Notes: generated by a model from the sequence alone, not told the origin. Numbered from the stretch's first letter, positions 20,344 to 29,949 are shown. The stretch is 64,000 nucleotides of DNA from Caballeronia sp. INDeC2 (GCF_023631325.1 NZ_JALQDG010000004.1:35091-99090), one strand, 5' to 3'. Program-made: numbers and translations.

Positions 20344-21348
20344 ATGGCAGATGCACCAATCAACCGCCAGATCCTGCTCGTGTCGCGCCCGCAAGGCGAG
20401 GCGTCGGTCTCGAACTTCAAGCTGGTCGAAACGCCGCTCGCGCCGCTGCAAGACGGCGAAGTGCGGGTGCGCAATCACTATCTGTCGCTCGATCCGTACA
20501 TGCGCGGCCGCATGGACGACGCGAAATCGTACGCCGCGCCGCAACCGCTCAACGAAGTGATGATCGGCGGCACCGTGGGCGTCGTGAGCGAATCACGCAA
20601 TCCGGCGTTCGCAGTGGGCGATAGCGTCGTCGGCGTGCTCGGCTGGCAGGAATTCGGCACGTCCGATGGCCGCGGTCTGAACAAGGTCGATGCGTCGCGC
20701 GTGCCGCTGTCCGCGTATCTCGGCGCGGTCGGCATGCCCGGCGTCACGGCGTGGTACGGGCTCAATCGCATCATCGAGCCGAAGGCGGGCGAGACGGTCG
20801 TGGTGTCGGCGGCGAGCGGCGCGGTGGGCAGCGTCGTCGGGCAACTGGCGAAGGCGGCCGGATGCCGCGCGGTGGGCATCGCGGGCGGCGCGGACAAATG
20901 CCGTTACGTCGTCGAGACGCTCGGCCTCGATGCATGCGTCGACTACAAGGCAGGCAATCTGTACGAAGACTTGAAAGCCGCGACGCCGAATGGCGTGGAC
21001 GGCTACTTCGAAAACGTCGGCGGCGAAACGCTCAACGCCGTGCTCGCGCGCATGAACGCGTTCGGGCGCGTCGCGGTGTGCGGCATGATCTCCGGTTACG
21101 ACGGCAAGCCCATGCCGATGAACGCGCCCAGACTCATCCTGACCCAGCGGCTCAAGCTGCAGGGTTTCATCGTCTCCGAACATCTGGATGTCTGGCCGCA
21201 AGCGCTGAAGGAACTGGGCGAGCGCGTCGCGACGAAGAAACTGCATTTTCGCGAGAGCATCGCCGAAGGGCTCGAGAATGCGCCCGAAGCGTTCCTCGGC
21301 CTCTTGCGCGGAAAGAACTTCGGCAAGCAACTCGTGAAGCTCGTCTGA
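20344..21348 (+). CDS. NADPH-dependent medium-chain oxidoreductase (CurA/leukotriene B4 12-hydroxydehydrogenase type)
   Basis: A zinc-free MDR-family double-bond reductase of 334 residues. The N-terminal motif YLSLDPYMRGRM and GGTVGVV are typical of the CurA/PTGR group. The NADPH-binding segment SAASGAVGSVVGQLAKAAG lies near 155-173. It likely saturates alpha,beta-unsaturated carbonyl compounds, which would fit handling of unsaturated lipid breakdown products. AAGGAG precedes the ATG, and a downstream SDR gene follows at 14 bp. Confidence 0.9.
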   Translation: MADAPINRQILLVSRPQGEASVSNFKLVETPLAPLQDGEVRVRNHYLSLDPYMRGRMDDAKSYAAPQPLNEVMIGGTVGVVSESRNPAFAVGDSVVGVLGWQEFGTSDGRGLNKVDASRVPLSAYLGAVGMPGVTAWYGLNRIIEPKAGETVVVSAASGAVGSVVGQLAKAAGCRAVGIAGGADKCRYVVETLGLDACVDYKAGNLYEDLKAATPNGVDGYFENVGGETLNAVLARMNAFGRVAVCGMISGYDGKPMPMNAPRLILTQRLKLQGFIVSEHLDVWPQALKELGERVATKKLHFRESIAEGLENAPEAFLGLLRGKNFGKQLVKLV

Positions 21349-21362
21349 TCGGAGGAGCGCAC

Positions 21363-22223
21363 GTGGATCGCTTCGAAGGCAAGGTCGCCGTCATCACCGG
21401 CGCGGGCAGCGGATTCGGGCGCGAGTTCGCGAAAGAAGGCGCGGCGCTCGGCATGAAGCTCGTGCTCGCCGATCTCGACACCGCCGCACTCGATGCGACC
21501 GTCGACGCGGTGCGCGCGGCGGGCGGCGAAGCGATCGGCGTCACGACGGACGTATCGGACGCCGCTCAGGTCGACGCGCTGGCGCGCGCATCGCTCGATA
21601 CGTATGGCGGCGTGCATTTGCTCTTCAACAACGCGGGCGTCGGCGCGGGCGGCTTCGTGTGGGAGAACGGCGCGAACGACTGGCAGTGGGTCTTCGGCGT
21701 GAACGTGATGGGCGTCGCGAACGGACTGCGCGCGTTCGTGCCGGTCATGCTCGAACAGAACGAGCCGGCGCATATGGTCAACACGGCGTCGGTCGCGGGC
21801 CTGCTCGCCGCGCCCGCGATGGGCGTCTACAACGCATCGAAGCACGCGGTCGTCGCGCTGACCGAGACGTTGCACCACGACTTGCGGCTCGCGGGTGCGT
21901 CGCTGATCGGCGTGTCGCTCTTGTGTCCTGCGTTCGTGCCGACCGGCATCGCCAACGCCGAACGCTCGCGGCCCGAGACGCTCGCCAACGAAACGCCGCT
22001 TACGGCATCGCAAAAGCTCGCGGCGCGGCAACTCGCGCGGGCGGTGGAAGGCGGCAAGCTGTCCGCGCGCGATGTCGCCGTGCTCACGTTCGATGCGGTC
22101 CGCGAGGGGCGCTTCTATGTCATCACGCATCCGAACATCATGGCGTCGGTGCAACTCCGGCTCGACGACATCGCGCAACTGCGCAATCCCACCGACCCGA
22201 TGTCGCTGAAACGGCCGCGCTGA
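21363..22223 (+). CDS. Short-chain dehydrogenase/reductase (SDR)
   Basis: A classical SDR of 286 residues with the cofactor motif TGAGSGFG at 12-19, NNAG near 90 and the catalytic Tyr 156/Lys 160 in YNASK. The glycine motif indicates NAD(P)H-dependent oxidation of an alcohol or reduction of a ketone, but the substrate cannot be read from sequence. The start is a GTG at 21363, supported by GGAGG 8-12 nt upstream and by the family N-terminus FEGKVAVITG. It sits in the same strand run as the oxidoreductase and hydrolase genes. Confidence 0.9.
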   Translation: MDRFEGKVAVITGAGSGFGREFAKEGAALGMKLVLADLDTAALDATVDAVRAAGGEAIGVTTDVSDAAQVDALARASLDTYGGVHLLFNNAGVGAGGFVWENGANDWQWVFGVNVMGVANGLRAFVPVMLEQNEPAHMVNTASVAGLLAAPAMGVYNASKHAVVALTETLHHDLRLAGASLIGVSLLCPAFVPTGIANAERSRPETLANETPLTASQKLAARQLARAVEGGKLSARDVAVLTFDAVREGRFYVITHPNIMASVQLRLDDIAQLRNPTDPMSLKRPR

Positions 22224-22275
22224 CGGTGCGCGGTTCGTGGCATCATCGTGTCCCTTTTTGACGCTCATATCGCCG

Positions 22276-23235
22276 ATGCCGCTCAATCCGAAGATCGCGC
22301 AAATCCTGGAGATGGTCGCGCGCGCGAATCGACCCCCGTATCACACGCTCACGCCGCAACAAGCGCGCGCCGCGTACGCGATGAGCGCGCAAATCCTCGA
22401 TATCGCGCCGCTGCCGATGTTCAGCGTCGAAGACCTGCGCATTCCCGTACGCGACGGCGAAACGATCGGCGTGCGCATCTATCATCCGGTCGAGCCGAGC
22501 TGGGCCGCGCCTGCCGCGGCGCTCATGTACCTGCATGGCGGCGGCTTCACGGTCGGCAGCGTGTCGACGCATGACGCGCTGTGCCGCAAGCTCGCGCACG
22601 ACGCGGGCTGCGCGGTCGTATCGGTCGATTACCGGCTCGCGCCCGAGCACAAGTTTCCGGTCGCGGTGAACGATGCCTTCGACGCGCTGCAATGGCTCGC
22701 GCGCGAAGCGTCGACGCTCGGCATCGATCCCGCGCGGCTCGCGATCGGCGGCGACAGCGCGGGCGGCACGCTCGCGATCGGGTGCGCGGTGCTCGGGCGC
22801 GATGTGGGCATCGATTTGCGGCTGCAATTGCTGATCTATCCAGGCACGAGCGCGTGGCAGAAGAGCGCGTCGCATGCGCGGCTCGCCGAGGGCTATCTGC
22901 TTTCCGGCGAGACGATTCAATGGTTCTTCGCGCAATATTTACGCGACGATCGCGACCGCGACGACTGGCGCTTCGCACCGCTCGATGCCGCGGGCGGCGT
23001 GCCGGACTTCGCGGGCGTTGCGCCCGCGTGGATCGCCGCGGCGGATCATGATCCGCTTTACGACGAGGACATCGCATTTGCCGCCGTTCTCGAAAAGGCC
23101 GGCGTGCCGGTCACGCTCACGCGCCATGAAGGCATGATCCACGAGTTCTTCAAGATGGGCGGCTTCGTGCCGGAAGTCGCAAAGGCGCATGCTGAAGCGG
23201 TGAGGGCGTTGCGGGCGGCGTTCGGCGCTTCGTAG
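22276..23235 (+). CDS. Alpha/beta hydrolase, hormone-sensitive-lipase type
   Basis: An esterase or lipase of 319 residues. The oxyanion motif HGGG at 87-90 and the nucleophile Ser 161 in GDSAGG place it in the HSL/bacterial family IV esterases. The acid DHDPLYDED and histidine EGMIHEFF complete the triad near residues 257 and 290. It lacks a signal peptide and is cytoplasmic. It probably closes the lipid block and could release fatty acids from small esters. The ATG at 22276 was chosen because MPLNPKIAQ matches the family N-terminus. Confidence 0.9.
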   Translation: MPLNPKIAQILEMVARANRPPYHTLTPQQARAAYAMSAQILDIAPLPMFSVEDLRIPVRDGETIGVRIYHPVEPSWAAPAAALMYLHGGGFTVGSVSTHDALCRKLAHDAGCAVVSVDYRLAPEHKFPVAVNDAFDALQWLAREASTLGIDPARLAIGGDSAGGTLAIGCAVLGRDVGIDLRLQLLIYPGTSAWQKSASHARLAEGYLLSGETIQWFFAQYLRDDRDRDDWRFAPLDAAGGVPDFAGVAPAWIAAADHDPLYDEDIAFAAVLEKAGVPVTLTRHEGMIHEFFKMGGFVPEVAKAHAEAVRALRAAFGAS

Positions 23236-23491
23236 CGGCCGAAAGACAAATGAATAAAATCCGAATTTCCTTGCGAATGGATTAGTCCTTTCCAAAGTGT
23301 CAGGATCGGTTCGACGCAAACGAAGTCGAAAACATGTCAGACCGATATGGGCAGAACACGGTATTCCGCGCAGCCCTTCCTGTCGAGGTCAGAAGACATT
23401 TCGCTGCTCTTTAACGGCAATACTCTGATGATGCATGGACCGCACGGCCGGTCCTATTTGGCGGTGTCGGGCCGTCCGAGCCGAGGCAAGT

Positions 23492-23677
23492 TTGATTATT
23501 CTTCAGGGCGATTCGAATGCGAGTCTGAACCAAACCTATGGCGACGGTCCGCCGTACTACGCACGCACGATGAACCTGGACAAGTGGACCGATCCGCTAC
23601 CGGTGCTCGCAGCGATCGGTGCCATGACTGTCCTGCTCATCGCCGTGGTCGTGTATGTGGCGCGACGCAATCGCTGA
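23492..23677 (+). CDS. Small single-pass membrane protein, hypothetical
   Basis: A possible 61-residue protein starting at a TTG with GAGG 5 nt upstream. The C-terminal third is a convincing transmembrane segment (PVLAAIGAMTVLLIAVVVYV) followed by the positive tail ARRNR, predicting an N-out/C-in anchor. The middle is polar (GDSNASLNQTYGDGPPYY). The frame remains open upstream to 23435, and an in-frame ATG also occurs at 23570. Its stop abuts the end of the convergent NRDE gene with no gap. Function unknown. The GC pattern and membrane signature favour a real gene, but this is not proven. Confidence 0.4.
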   Translation: MIILQGDSNASLNQTYGDGPPYYARTMNLDKWTDPLPVLAAIGAMTVLLIAVVVYVARRNR

Positions 23678-24496
23678 TCACGTAAGCTCGAACGCAAACG
23701 CCCGCTCGAACGCCCCCGGCCGCACGATCCGATGCGAACCGTCATCGTCGCTGCGCTCCTTGATTTCCAGCGATAACCCACGCGCCGACGGATTCACACG
23801 CAACGCCGTCGTGCTGCGCGTCGCGTAATCGGGCGTTTCGATGAACGCCGCCGACAGCACGCGCTCCCGCTCGATCGAGATTCCCGTCGACGGCAAATGT
23901 TCGTCGTTCGCCATGCGCGGATCGCGCAATGTGTCGATGAGCACGTCGAGCGACGGGCGTTCGTCGGCGTGAATCAGGTCGCACAGCGCCTCGCGTTGCG
24001 CGACGAGCTTCGGCCAGGGCGTATTCAAGAGGCTATTGGATAAGCCGTGCACGCCCGCGTCGAGCAACGCGGGCGGCGCATCGGCGCGATTGCCGTACCA
24101 GCCGAGTTCGCGCCGCGTGAAGTCCGCGCACAGCAGGTTGAAGCCGTTATATCGATGACCTTCGCGCGCCACGCGCTGGAGATAGTCAAGCGGCGCGACA
24201 CGGTCGCCCGCGAGAAACGCGCTCACGAGCGTGCCGCGCGTCGGCGCGTCCGGCTTCAGGTCGCCCGGTGCGCGATAATTCGTCAGCGCAGCGAAACGGC
24301 CATCGCGCGAGACGCCGAGCCACGTTCCGCCGCCCGTCAGATCGCGGCCCGCGAGGACGCCGGGCGCGTCGTGCCACCAGTGCATCGGCTCGGCGTCGCG
24401 GCGCAGGAATTCGTCGCGGTTGGCCGAGAGCGTCAGCAATGCGCGGCCGCTTCCCTCGGAAGCCGCGGGCTGCCAGTCGAAGACGATCAGACACAT
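23678..24496 (-). CDS. NRDE family protein (TANGO2-like)
   Basis: A 272-residue member of the NRDE/TANGO2 family, an Ntn-hydrolase-like fold with poorly known biochemistry; TANGO2 relatives have been linked to heme or lipid handling. Seen: the N-terminal Cys 2 (MCLIVF), the name-giving NRDE at 26-29, and the GGGTWLGVSRDGRFAALTNY stretch that marks the family. It lies 12 bp downstream of ygfZ on the same strand, so the two are likely co-transcribed. Confidence 0.9.
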   Translation of the reverse strand: MCLIVFDWQPAASEGSGRALLTLSANRDEFLRRDAEPMHWWHDAPGVLAGRDLTGGGTWLGVSRDGRFAALTNYRAPGDLKPDAPTRGTLVSAFLAGDRVAPLDYLQRVAREGHRYNGFNLLCADFTRRELGWYGNRADAPPALLDAGVHGLSNSLLNTPWPKLVAQREALCDLIHADERPSLDVLIDTLRDPRMANDEHLPSTGISIERERVLSAAFIETPDYATRSTTALRVNPSARGLSLEIKERSDDDGSHRIVRPGAFERAFAFELT

Positions 24497-24508
24497 GCGC
24501 GCAGAACC

Positions 24509-25507
24509 TCAGGCGTCGGCGGGAAAGGCGTAGGGCAGCGGCACGAAGACGAGCGCGGGGCCATCGGCGGCGCCGACGTGCACCGAGCCGTTGTCAAGCG
24601 CGGCGAGCTTGATCTCCACGAGACAATCGACGCCGCCGTTCTCGCCGGGCGCCACGTTGACGACGAGCCCGCACGGCTGGCCGGGATCGTCGGAATGAAA
24701 GAGCTCGGCGCCGGGCAGGACGGAATCGGCGCCGGTATCGACGTGCGCGAGCGCCGTGCGCCGCTTGATCGTGCCGCGATACTGGCTGCGCGCGACGATC
24801 TCCTGTCCCGGATAGCAGCCTTTCTTGAAGTTCACCGCGCCGAGCACGTCGAAGTTCACCATTTGCGGGACGAACTGCTCGACCGTCGCGTGCGTGATGC
24901 GCGGCTCGCCCGCGTGGATATCGAGCCAGTCCCACATCTGCTCGGGCACGCGCTTCAGTTTTTCGTCGAGTTGCGCGCGTTGCGCCTCGACATCGGCCTT
25001 CGGTCCGACCCAGAGAAAACGGGGACGATGCGCCGCATCCGGCACGCGGATCAGCGCGCCGTGCGGGCCTTCGACTTTCACGTGCACGCCGTCGGGCAGC
25101 GCATCGAAGATACCGGAGAGCGCCGCGCGCACGTCGCCCGCGAAGCCGATTGCCGCGACTTCGGCGGTCGCGTCGCTGAGTTTCGCCTTCGAGCGCAGCA
25201 CGAACATCGACAGGCGTTTCTGCACGGCGGCCTGCACGTCCCGCGCGATTAGAAGACGCACCGCGTCGGCCGTGCGCCACATCAGGAACGAGCCGAGCAG
25301 GCGGCCCTTCGGCGAACAATAGCCGGCGAGGCGCGCTGTCGACGCATCGAGATGCTGGACATCGTTCGTGATCTGGTTGTGCAGGAACGAGGCGGCGTCC
25401 TCGCCCTTGACGTCGATCACGCCGAACTGGGTGAGCGGCATATAGGCGCCGGTGGTCTTGACGGCGTCGAAGTCTGAGGCGGCGAGGGCGATGGTCTGGG
25501 AATTCAT
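24509..25507 (-). CDS. ygfZ: Folate-binding protein YgfZ (GcvT-like, Fe-S cluster repair)
   Basis: A tetrahydrofolate-binding protein related to the glycine-cleavage T-protein. It supports assembly or repair of certain Fe-S enzymes such as MiaB. The 332-residue protein has the YgfZ signature KGCYPGQE with its cysteine near 231, and FLHNQITNDV in the N-terminal domain. The start at 25507 (MNSQTIALAASDF) is preferred over an upstream in-frame ATG because similarity starts there. It is divergent from mltG, and the 104-bp intergenic region must carry both promoters. Confidence 0.93.
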   Translation of the reverse strand: MNSQTIALAASDFDAVKTTGAYMPLTQFGVIDVKGEDAASFLHNQITNDVQHLDASTARLAGYCSPKGRLLGSFLMWRTADAVRLLIARDVQAAVQKRLSMFVLRSKAKLSDATAEVAAIGFAGDVRAALSGIFDALPDGVHVKVEGPHGALIRVPDAAHRPRFLWVGPKADVEAQRAQLDEKLKRVPEQMWDWLDIHAGEPRITHATVEQFVPQMVNFDVLGAVNFKKGCYPGQEIVARSQYRGTIKRRTALAHVDTGADSVLPGAELFHSDDPGQPCGLVVNVAPGENGGVDCLVEIKLAALDNGSVHVGAADGPALVFVPLPYAFPADA

Positions 25508-25559
25508 GAGCGGGCGGGCTGTCAATCCTATCGTTTGGGCGCAAGCCGGAGAAAGCGGC

Positions 25560-25587
25560 TCTGACGCAGGCGGCAAGTTATTATATT
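25560..25587 (+). promoter_or_regulatory. Possible promoter of the mltG-tmk-holB-tatD operon
   Basis: An AT-rich patch in GC-rich DNA offers TATATT (25582-25587), with TCTGAC (25560-25565) 16 bp upstream. This would start transcription about 20 nt before the mltG ATG. Confidence 0.4.
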
Positions 25588-25611
25588 GGTCTTATCTCAA
25601 GCGTGTTTCGC

Positions 25612-26622
25612 ATGTCCTTTTTCAAGAAATGCGTCGTGGCGGCGGTGCTCGCCGCGATGCTCGCGGCGGCCGTCGCGGGCGGCGTCTACTGGTGGGCCAA
25701 CCGGCCCATGCAACTCTCGACGCCCGAACTCGACGTCACCATCAAGCCCCATAGCAGCCTGCGCAGCGTGAGCGCCCAGTTGAACCGTGGCGGCGTGCCC
25801 GTCGAACCCGAACTGTTCGTGCTGATGACGCGCGTGCTCGGCCTTTCCGCGCAGTTGAAGTCCGGCAATTACGCGTTCAAGAGCGGCATCACGCCTTACG
25901 AAGTGCTGGAAAAAATCGCGCGCGGCGACGTGAACGAATATGTCGCGACGGTCATCGAAGGCTGGACGCTGCAAAAGATGCGCGGCGAGCTCGACAGCAA
26001 TCCCGCGCTCACGCACGACACGGCGGGCATGACCGACACCAACCTGCTGCGGGCGATCGGCGCGACGGAAGTCGACAAGGCATCGGCCGAGGGTCTCTTT
26101 TTCCCCGACACCTATCTCTTCGACAAGGGCACGAGCGATCTCGCCGTCTACAAGCGCGCGTATCGGCTGATGCAGGCGCGCCTCACCGAAGCGTGGAACA
26201 CGCGCGCGCAGAACTTGCCTTACAAGACGCCTTATGACGCGCTCATCATGGCGTCGATCGTCGAGAAGGAGACGGGGCGCGCGTCGGACCGGCCGCTCGT
26301 CGCGGCGGTGTTCGCGAACCGGCTGCGTATCGGCATGCCGCTGCAGACCGATCCGACCGTGATCTACGGCCTCGGCCCGGCCTACGGCGGAAAGCTCAGG
26401 AAAAAGGACCTGCAGACGGACACTCCGTACAATACCTACACGCGCATGGGCCTGCCGCCGACGCCGATCGCGCTGCCCGGCGTGGCCGCATTGAACGCGA
26501 CGCTCAATCCCGCCGCGAGCAACGCGCTGTATTTCGTGTCGCGCGGCGACGGCAGCAGCATCTTTTCCGACAACCTGGGCGACCACAACAAGGCCGTCGA
26601 CAAATACATCCGGGGTCAATGA
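25612..26622 (+). CDS. mltG: Endolytic murein transglycosylase MltG
   Basis: An inner-membrane lytic transglycosylase that cuts nascent glycan strands and sets their length. The 336-residue protein starts with a membrane anchor (about residues 8-27). A LysM-like segment precedes the YceG domain. The catalytic glutamate is in ASIVEKETG at about 218, and the later PLQTDPTVIYG and YNTYTRMGLPPTPI motifs complete the family pattern. A GTG three codons upstream is possible. The stop codon directly abuts the tmk ATG, so the two are coupled. Confidence 0.95.
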   Translation: MSFFKKCVVAAVLAAMLAAAVAGGVYWWANRPMQLSTPELDVTIKPHSSLRSVSAQLNRGGVPVEPELFVLMTRVLGLSAQLKSGNYAFKSGITPYEVLEKIARGDVNEYVATVIEGWTLQKMRGELDSNPALTHDTAGMTDTNLLRAIGATEVDKASAEGLFFPDTYLFDKGTSDLAVYKRAYRLMQARLTEAWNTRAQNLPYKTPYDALIMASIVEKETGRASDRPLVAAVFANRLRIGMPLQTDPTVIYGLGPAYGGKLRKKDLQTDTPYNTYTRMGLPPTPIALPGVAALNATLNPAASNALYFVSRGDGSSIFSDNLGDHNKAVDKYIRGQ

Positions 26623-27243
26623 ATGGCGCGCGGCAAGTTCATTACGTTCGAAGGCATCGACGGCGCGGGCAAGACGACGCATCTGGACTGGTTCCGTCAG
26701 CGGCTCGAAGCGAAAGTGGAGCCGGGCGGCCATCGGGTCGCGATGACGCGCGAACCGGGCGGCACGCCGCTCGGCGAAACGCTGCGCGGCATCCTGCTGA
26801 ATCAGCCGATGGACCTCGAAACCGAAGCGCTGCTGATGTTCGCCGCGCGCCGCGAGCATCTGGCGCAGGTGATCGAACCGGCGCTTTCGCGCGGCGACTG
26901 GGTGTTGTCGGACCGTTTCACGGACGCCACTTTCGCGTATCAGGGCGGCGGGCGCGGCCTGCCGCGCGACAAGCTGGAAGCGCTGGAGCGCTGGGTGCAG
27001 GGCGGTTTCCAGCCCGACCTGACCGTGCTTTTCGACGTGCCGACCGAAACCGCAAGCGAACGGCGCTCGGCGGCGCGCGCGCCGGACAAATTCGAGAGCG
27101 AGTCGGAAGCGTTCTTCGAGCGCACGCGCAACGAGTATCTGCGCCGCGCGGAGGAATCGCCGCAGCGCTTCTTCGTCATCGATTCGACGCGGTCCATTGA
27201 AGACATTCGTCGAAAGCTGGATGAACTGATTGCAAGTCTCTGA
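26623..27243 (+). CDS. tmk: Thymidylate kinase
   Basis: This phosphorylates dTMP to dTDP with ATP for DNA synthesis. The 206-residue protein shows the P-loop [12 protein letters not shown] near 8-19, the DR(F/Y) motif [17 protein letters not shown] in the middle and a lid region [11 protein letters not shown]. Length and motifs are standard. It is the second gene of the mltG operon, with zero spacing from mltG and 20 bp before holB. Confidence 0.97.
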   Translation: MARGKFITFEGIDGAGKTTHLDWFRQRLEAKVEPGGHRVAMTREPGGTPLGETLRGILLNQPMDLETEALLMFAARREHLAQVIEPALSRGDWVLSDRFTDATFAYQGGGRGLPRDKLEALERWVQGGFQPDLTVLFDVPTETASERRSAARAPDKFESESEAFFERTRNEYLRRAEESPQRFFVIDSTRSIEDIRRKLDELIASL

Positions 27244-27263
27244 TCTCATATAAGAACGTACCG

Positions 27264-28304
27264 ATGATCTACCCTTGGCAAACCGACGACTGGCAGCGTC
27301 TGCAACAACTGCGCGCGCACTGGCCGCATGCGCTGTTACTGCACGGCGAAGCGGGCATCGGCAAGCTCCAGTTCGCGCAGCATCTGGCGCAGGGACTGCT
27401 GTGCGAAACGCCCGCGGCGAACGGCGAGCCGTGCGGAACGTGTCCGGCATGCCTGTGGTTTTCGCAAGGCAATCATCCCGATTACCGCGCGGTGCTGCCT
27501 GAAGCGCTCGCCGGCCTCGCCGCCGGCAACGCGGACACCGCCGACGCACCCGCCGAAAAAGCCGACGGCGACGAAGGCAAGAAGACCCGCACGCCGAGCA
27601 AGGAAATCAAAATCGAGCAGGTGCGCGCGCTGCTGGACTTCTGCGGCGTCGGCTCGCATCGGGGCGGCATGCGGGTGGTAGTGCTGTATCCGGCCGAAGC
27701 GCTCAACGTCGCGGCGGCGAATGCGTTGCTGAAGACGCTCGAAGAGCCGCCATCGGGCGTCGTGTTCTTGATGGTGTCGGCGCGCGTGGACCGTTTGTTG
27801 CCCACCATCATCAGCCGATGCCGTCAATGGCCGATGAGCGTGCCGCCGCCAAACGAAGCGAGCGCGTGGCTCGCGTCGCAGGGCGTCGACGATCCGGCGG
27901 GACTGCTCGCGCAGGCGGGCGGCGCGCCGCTTGCTGCGCTTGCGCTGGCGAACGACGAAAACCGCGCCTTGCGCGACTTCACGCTTGCACAGCTTGCCGC
28001 CGGGCCGAATTGCGACGCCTTCGCCTGCGGAGAAAATCTGCAGAAGCTGCCGGTGCCGCTCGTGCTCGGCTGGCTGCAACGCTGGCTGTACGATCTGCTC
28101 GCCGAGCGCACCGCCGGGCGGCCGCGCTATTTTCCCGGCGCGGCGAAGGCGCTCGCGCGTTGTGCGCAAAGCGCCGATCCCGCCGCGCTCGCGCGCTACA
28201 TGAAGACCGTCACGCGACAGCGCGCGGTGGAAAATCACCCGCTCAATGCGCGTCTCGTGTTCGAGGAACTGTTCATCGGCTATCGCGGGATCTATACGGC
28301 CTGA
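27264..28304 (+). CDS. holB: DNA polymerase III subunit delta'
   Basis: A clamp-loader subunit that helps open and load the beta clamp. The 346-residue AAA+ protein has a Walker A-like GEAGIGKLQFA near residue 28, a zinc module with cysteines spaced C-x9-C-x2-C-x2-C (ending in CGTCPAC), LLKTLEEPP, and the sensor/arginine-finger region ISRCRQWP. An Asp/Ala/Lys-rich insertion (about residues 85-108) follows the zinc module. Position between tmk and tatD is the conserved order also seen in E. coli. Confidence 0.95.
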   Translation: MIYPWQTDDWQRLQQLRAHWPHALLLHGEAGIGKLQFAQHLAQGLLCETPAANGEPCGTCPACLWFSQGNHPDYRAVLPEALAGLAAGNADTADAPAEKADGDEGKKTRTPSKEIKIEQVRALLDFCGVGSHRGGMRVVVLYPAEALNVAAANALLKTLEEPPSGVVFLMVSARVDRLLPTIISRCRQWPMSVPPPNEASAWLASQGVDDPAGLLAQAGGAPLAALALANDENRALRDFTLAQLAAGPNCDAFACGENLQKLPVPLVLGWLQRWLYDLLAERTAGRPRYFPGAAKALARCAQSADPAALARYMKTVTRQRAVENHPLNARLVFEELFIGYRGIYTA

Positions 28305-28332
28305 GCGCAGCACATGCATTAAGGAGCACCGG

Positions 28333-29118
28333 ATGTTCGTCGATTCACACTGTCACATCAACTTCGAAGGACTCGCCGACCGTCTGCCCGACGTTCTCGA
28401 CAAGATGCGCGAGCATGCGGTGACGCACGCGCTGTGCGTATCGGTCGATCTGGAAACGCTGCCTTCGGTGCTCGATATCGCGGAAAAGCACGACAACGTG
28501 TACGCATCCGTCGGCGTGCATCCGGATCACGAGGATGCGAAGGAGCCGAGCGTCGCGGAACTCGTCGAGCTGGCCGCGCATCCGAAGGTTTGCGCGATCG
28601 GCGAGACCGGGCTCGACTACTATCGTCTGGAAGGGCGCAGCATCGCCGACATGGAATGGCAGCGCGAGCGTTTTCGCACGCATATCCGTGCCGCGCACAA
28701 GACGGGCAAGGCGCTCATCGTCCACACGCGCTCGTCCTCGGACGACACGCTGCGCATCATGGAGGAAGAGCGCGCGGGCGTGCCGGGCGGCGTGATGCAC
28801 TGCTTCACGGAGCCGTGGGAGATCGCGGAACGGGCGCTCGCGCAGAACTTCCATATTTCGCTGTCCGGCATCGTCACGTTCAAGAATGCGAAAGACGTGC
28901 AGGACGTGGCGCGGCGCGTGCCGATCGAGCGTTTGCTCATCGAAACCGATTCGCCGTATCTCGCGCCGGTGCCGTATCGCGGCAAGCCGAACGAACCTGC
29001 GTACGTAAGTTATGTCGGACGTTTCATCGCGCAGTTGCGCGAGCAGCCGGAAGAGGCCGTCGCGCGGGCGACCACCGACAACTTCTTCCGGCTCTTCAAG
29101 ATCGCGCGGCCAGCCTGA
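28333..29118 (+). CDS. TatD family metal-dependent hydrolase (YcfH type)
   Basis: A TIM-barrel metallohydrolase of 261 residues; TatD relatives have Mg-dependent DNase activity. Metal ligands are visible in VDSHCHI (His 6 and His 8), the glutamate in GETGLDYYR near 91, and the aspartate in IETDSPYLAP near 207. AAGGAG lies 8-13 nt upstream of the ATG at 28333, which fixes the start. It is the fourth gene of the mltG operon. Confidence 0.93.
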   Translation: MFVDSHCHINFEGLADRLPDVLDKMREHAVTHALCVSVDLETLPSVLDIAEKHDNVYASVGVHPDHEDAKEPSVAELVELAAHPKVCAIGETGLDYYRLEGRSIADMEWQRERFRTHIRAAHKTGKALIVHTRSSSDDTLRIMEEERAGVPGGVMHCFTEPWEIAERALAQNFHISLSGIVTFKNAKDVQDVARRVPIERLLIETDSPYLAPVPYRGKPNEPAYVSYVGRFIAQLREQPEEAVARATTDNFFRLFKIARPA

Positions 29119-29169
29119 GGGCGGCAGGCCGGCGCGAAAACCTGTTTCAAGGCAATCCGAAGGTCACTT

Positions 29170-29949
29170 ATGAACAATTCCCCGATGGTTTCCACCTTGT
29201 CCGCGGCGAGCGCGCCAAACGTTTCCCATGCGCGCAATCCACGCCATGCACGCGGGGGCGCGGCCGTGCGCGGTCTCGTCGCCGGCGCGCTCTTGGCCGC
29301 CTGCGCGATCGCTCAGCCGGTCTGGGCCGCGTCCGTGGACTCGCTCATCAAGGCGGTCAAGTTCGACGACGTATCGGCCGTCAAGAAACAGCTCGCGCAG
29401 GGCGCGGACCCGAATACCGTCGATAACACCGGCACCCCGATCATCGTGATCGCCGCGCGAGAGAAGTCCGACAAGGTCGGCCAGCTGCTCGCCGACAATC
29501 CGAAGACCGATCTGGAAAAGCTCGATCCGGCCGGCGAAAACGCGATGATGCTCGCCGCGCTCAACGGCGACACGGCCTTTGTGAATCTGCTGATCGCCAA
29601 GGACGCCGAAGTGAACAAGAAGGGCTGGACGCCGCTGCACTACGCGGCGACCAACGGCCATGACGATGTCGTGAAGATTCTGGTCGACCATTCGGCGTAT
29701 ATCGACGCCGGTTCGCCCAATGGCACGACGCCGCTCATGATGGCCGCGCGCGGCGGTCATCTTTCGACCTGCAAGCTGCTGCTCCACGAAGGCGCGGATC
29801 TGCGCGTGAAGAACCAGCTCGGCCTGACGGCGGTGGACTTCGCCCGCAAGTACAACGAAAAGGACGTCGCGGAAGGTCTGCAGGCGCGTCTGGATTCGAT
29901 GCCGCAAGGCGGCGGCGCTCCGCAAAGCGGCTCAAACGGTGCAAAATAA
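29170..29949 (+). CDS. Exported ankyrin-repeat protein
   Basis: A 259-residue protein with a long positively charged leader and a signal peptide core (GLVAGALLAACAIAQPVWA, residues 35-53), predicting export to the periplasm. About five ankyrin repeats follow from residue 57, with clear copies at GWTPLHYAATNGHDDVVKIL and GTTPLMMAARGGHLSTCKLL. The tail is Gly/Ser-rich. Periplasmic ankyrin proteins act in protein-protein contacts, for example in oxidative stress, but no partner is evident. It follows tatD by 51 bp and may be read from the same transcript. Confidence 0.85.
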   Translation: MNNSPMVSTLSAASAPNVSHARNPRHARGGAAVRGLVAGALLAACAIAQPVWAASVDSLIKAVKFDDVSAVKKQLAQGADPNTVDNTGTPIIVIAAREKSDKVGQLLADNPKTDLEKLDPAGENAMMLAALNGDTAFVNLLIAKDAEVNKKGWTPLHYAATNGHDDVVKILVDHSAYIDAGSPNGTTPLMMAARGGHLSTCKLLLHEGADLRVKNQLGLTAVDFARKYNEKDVAEGLQARLDSMPQGGGAPQSGSNGAK

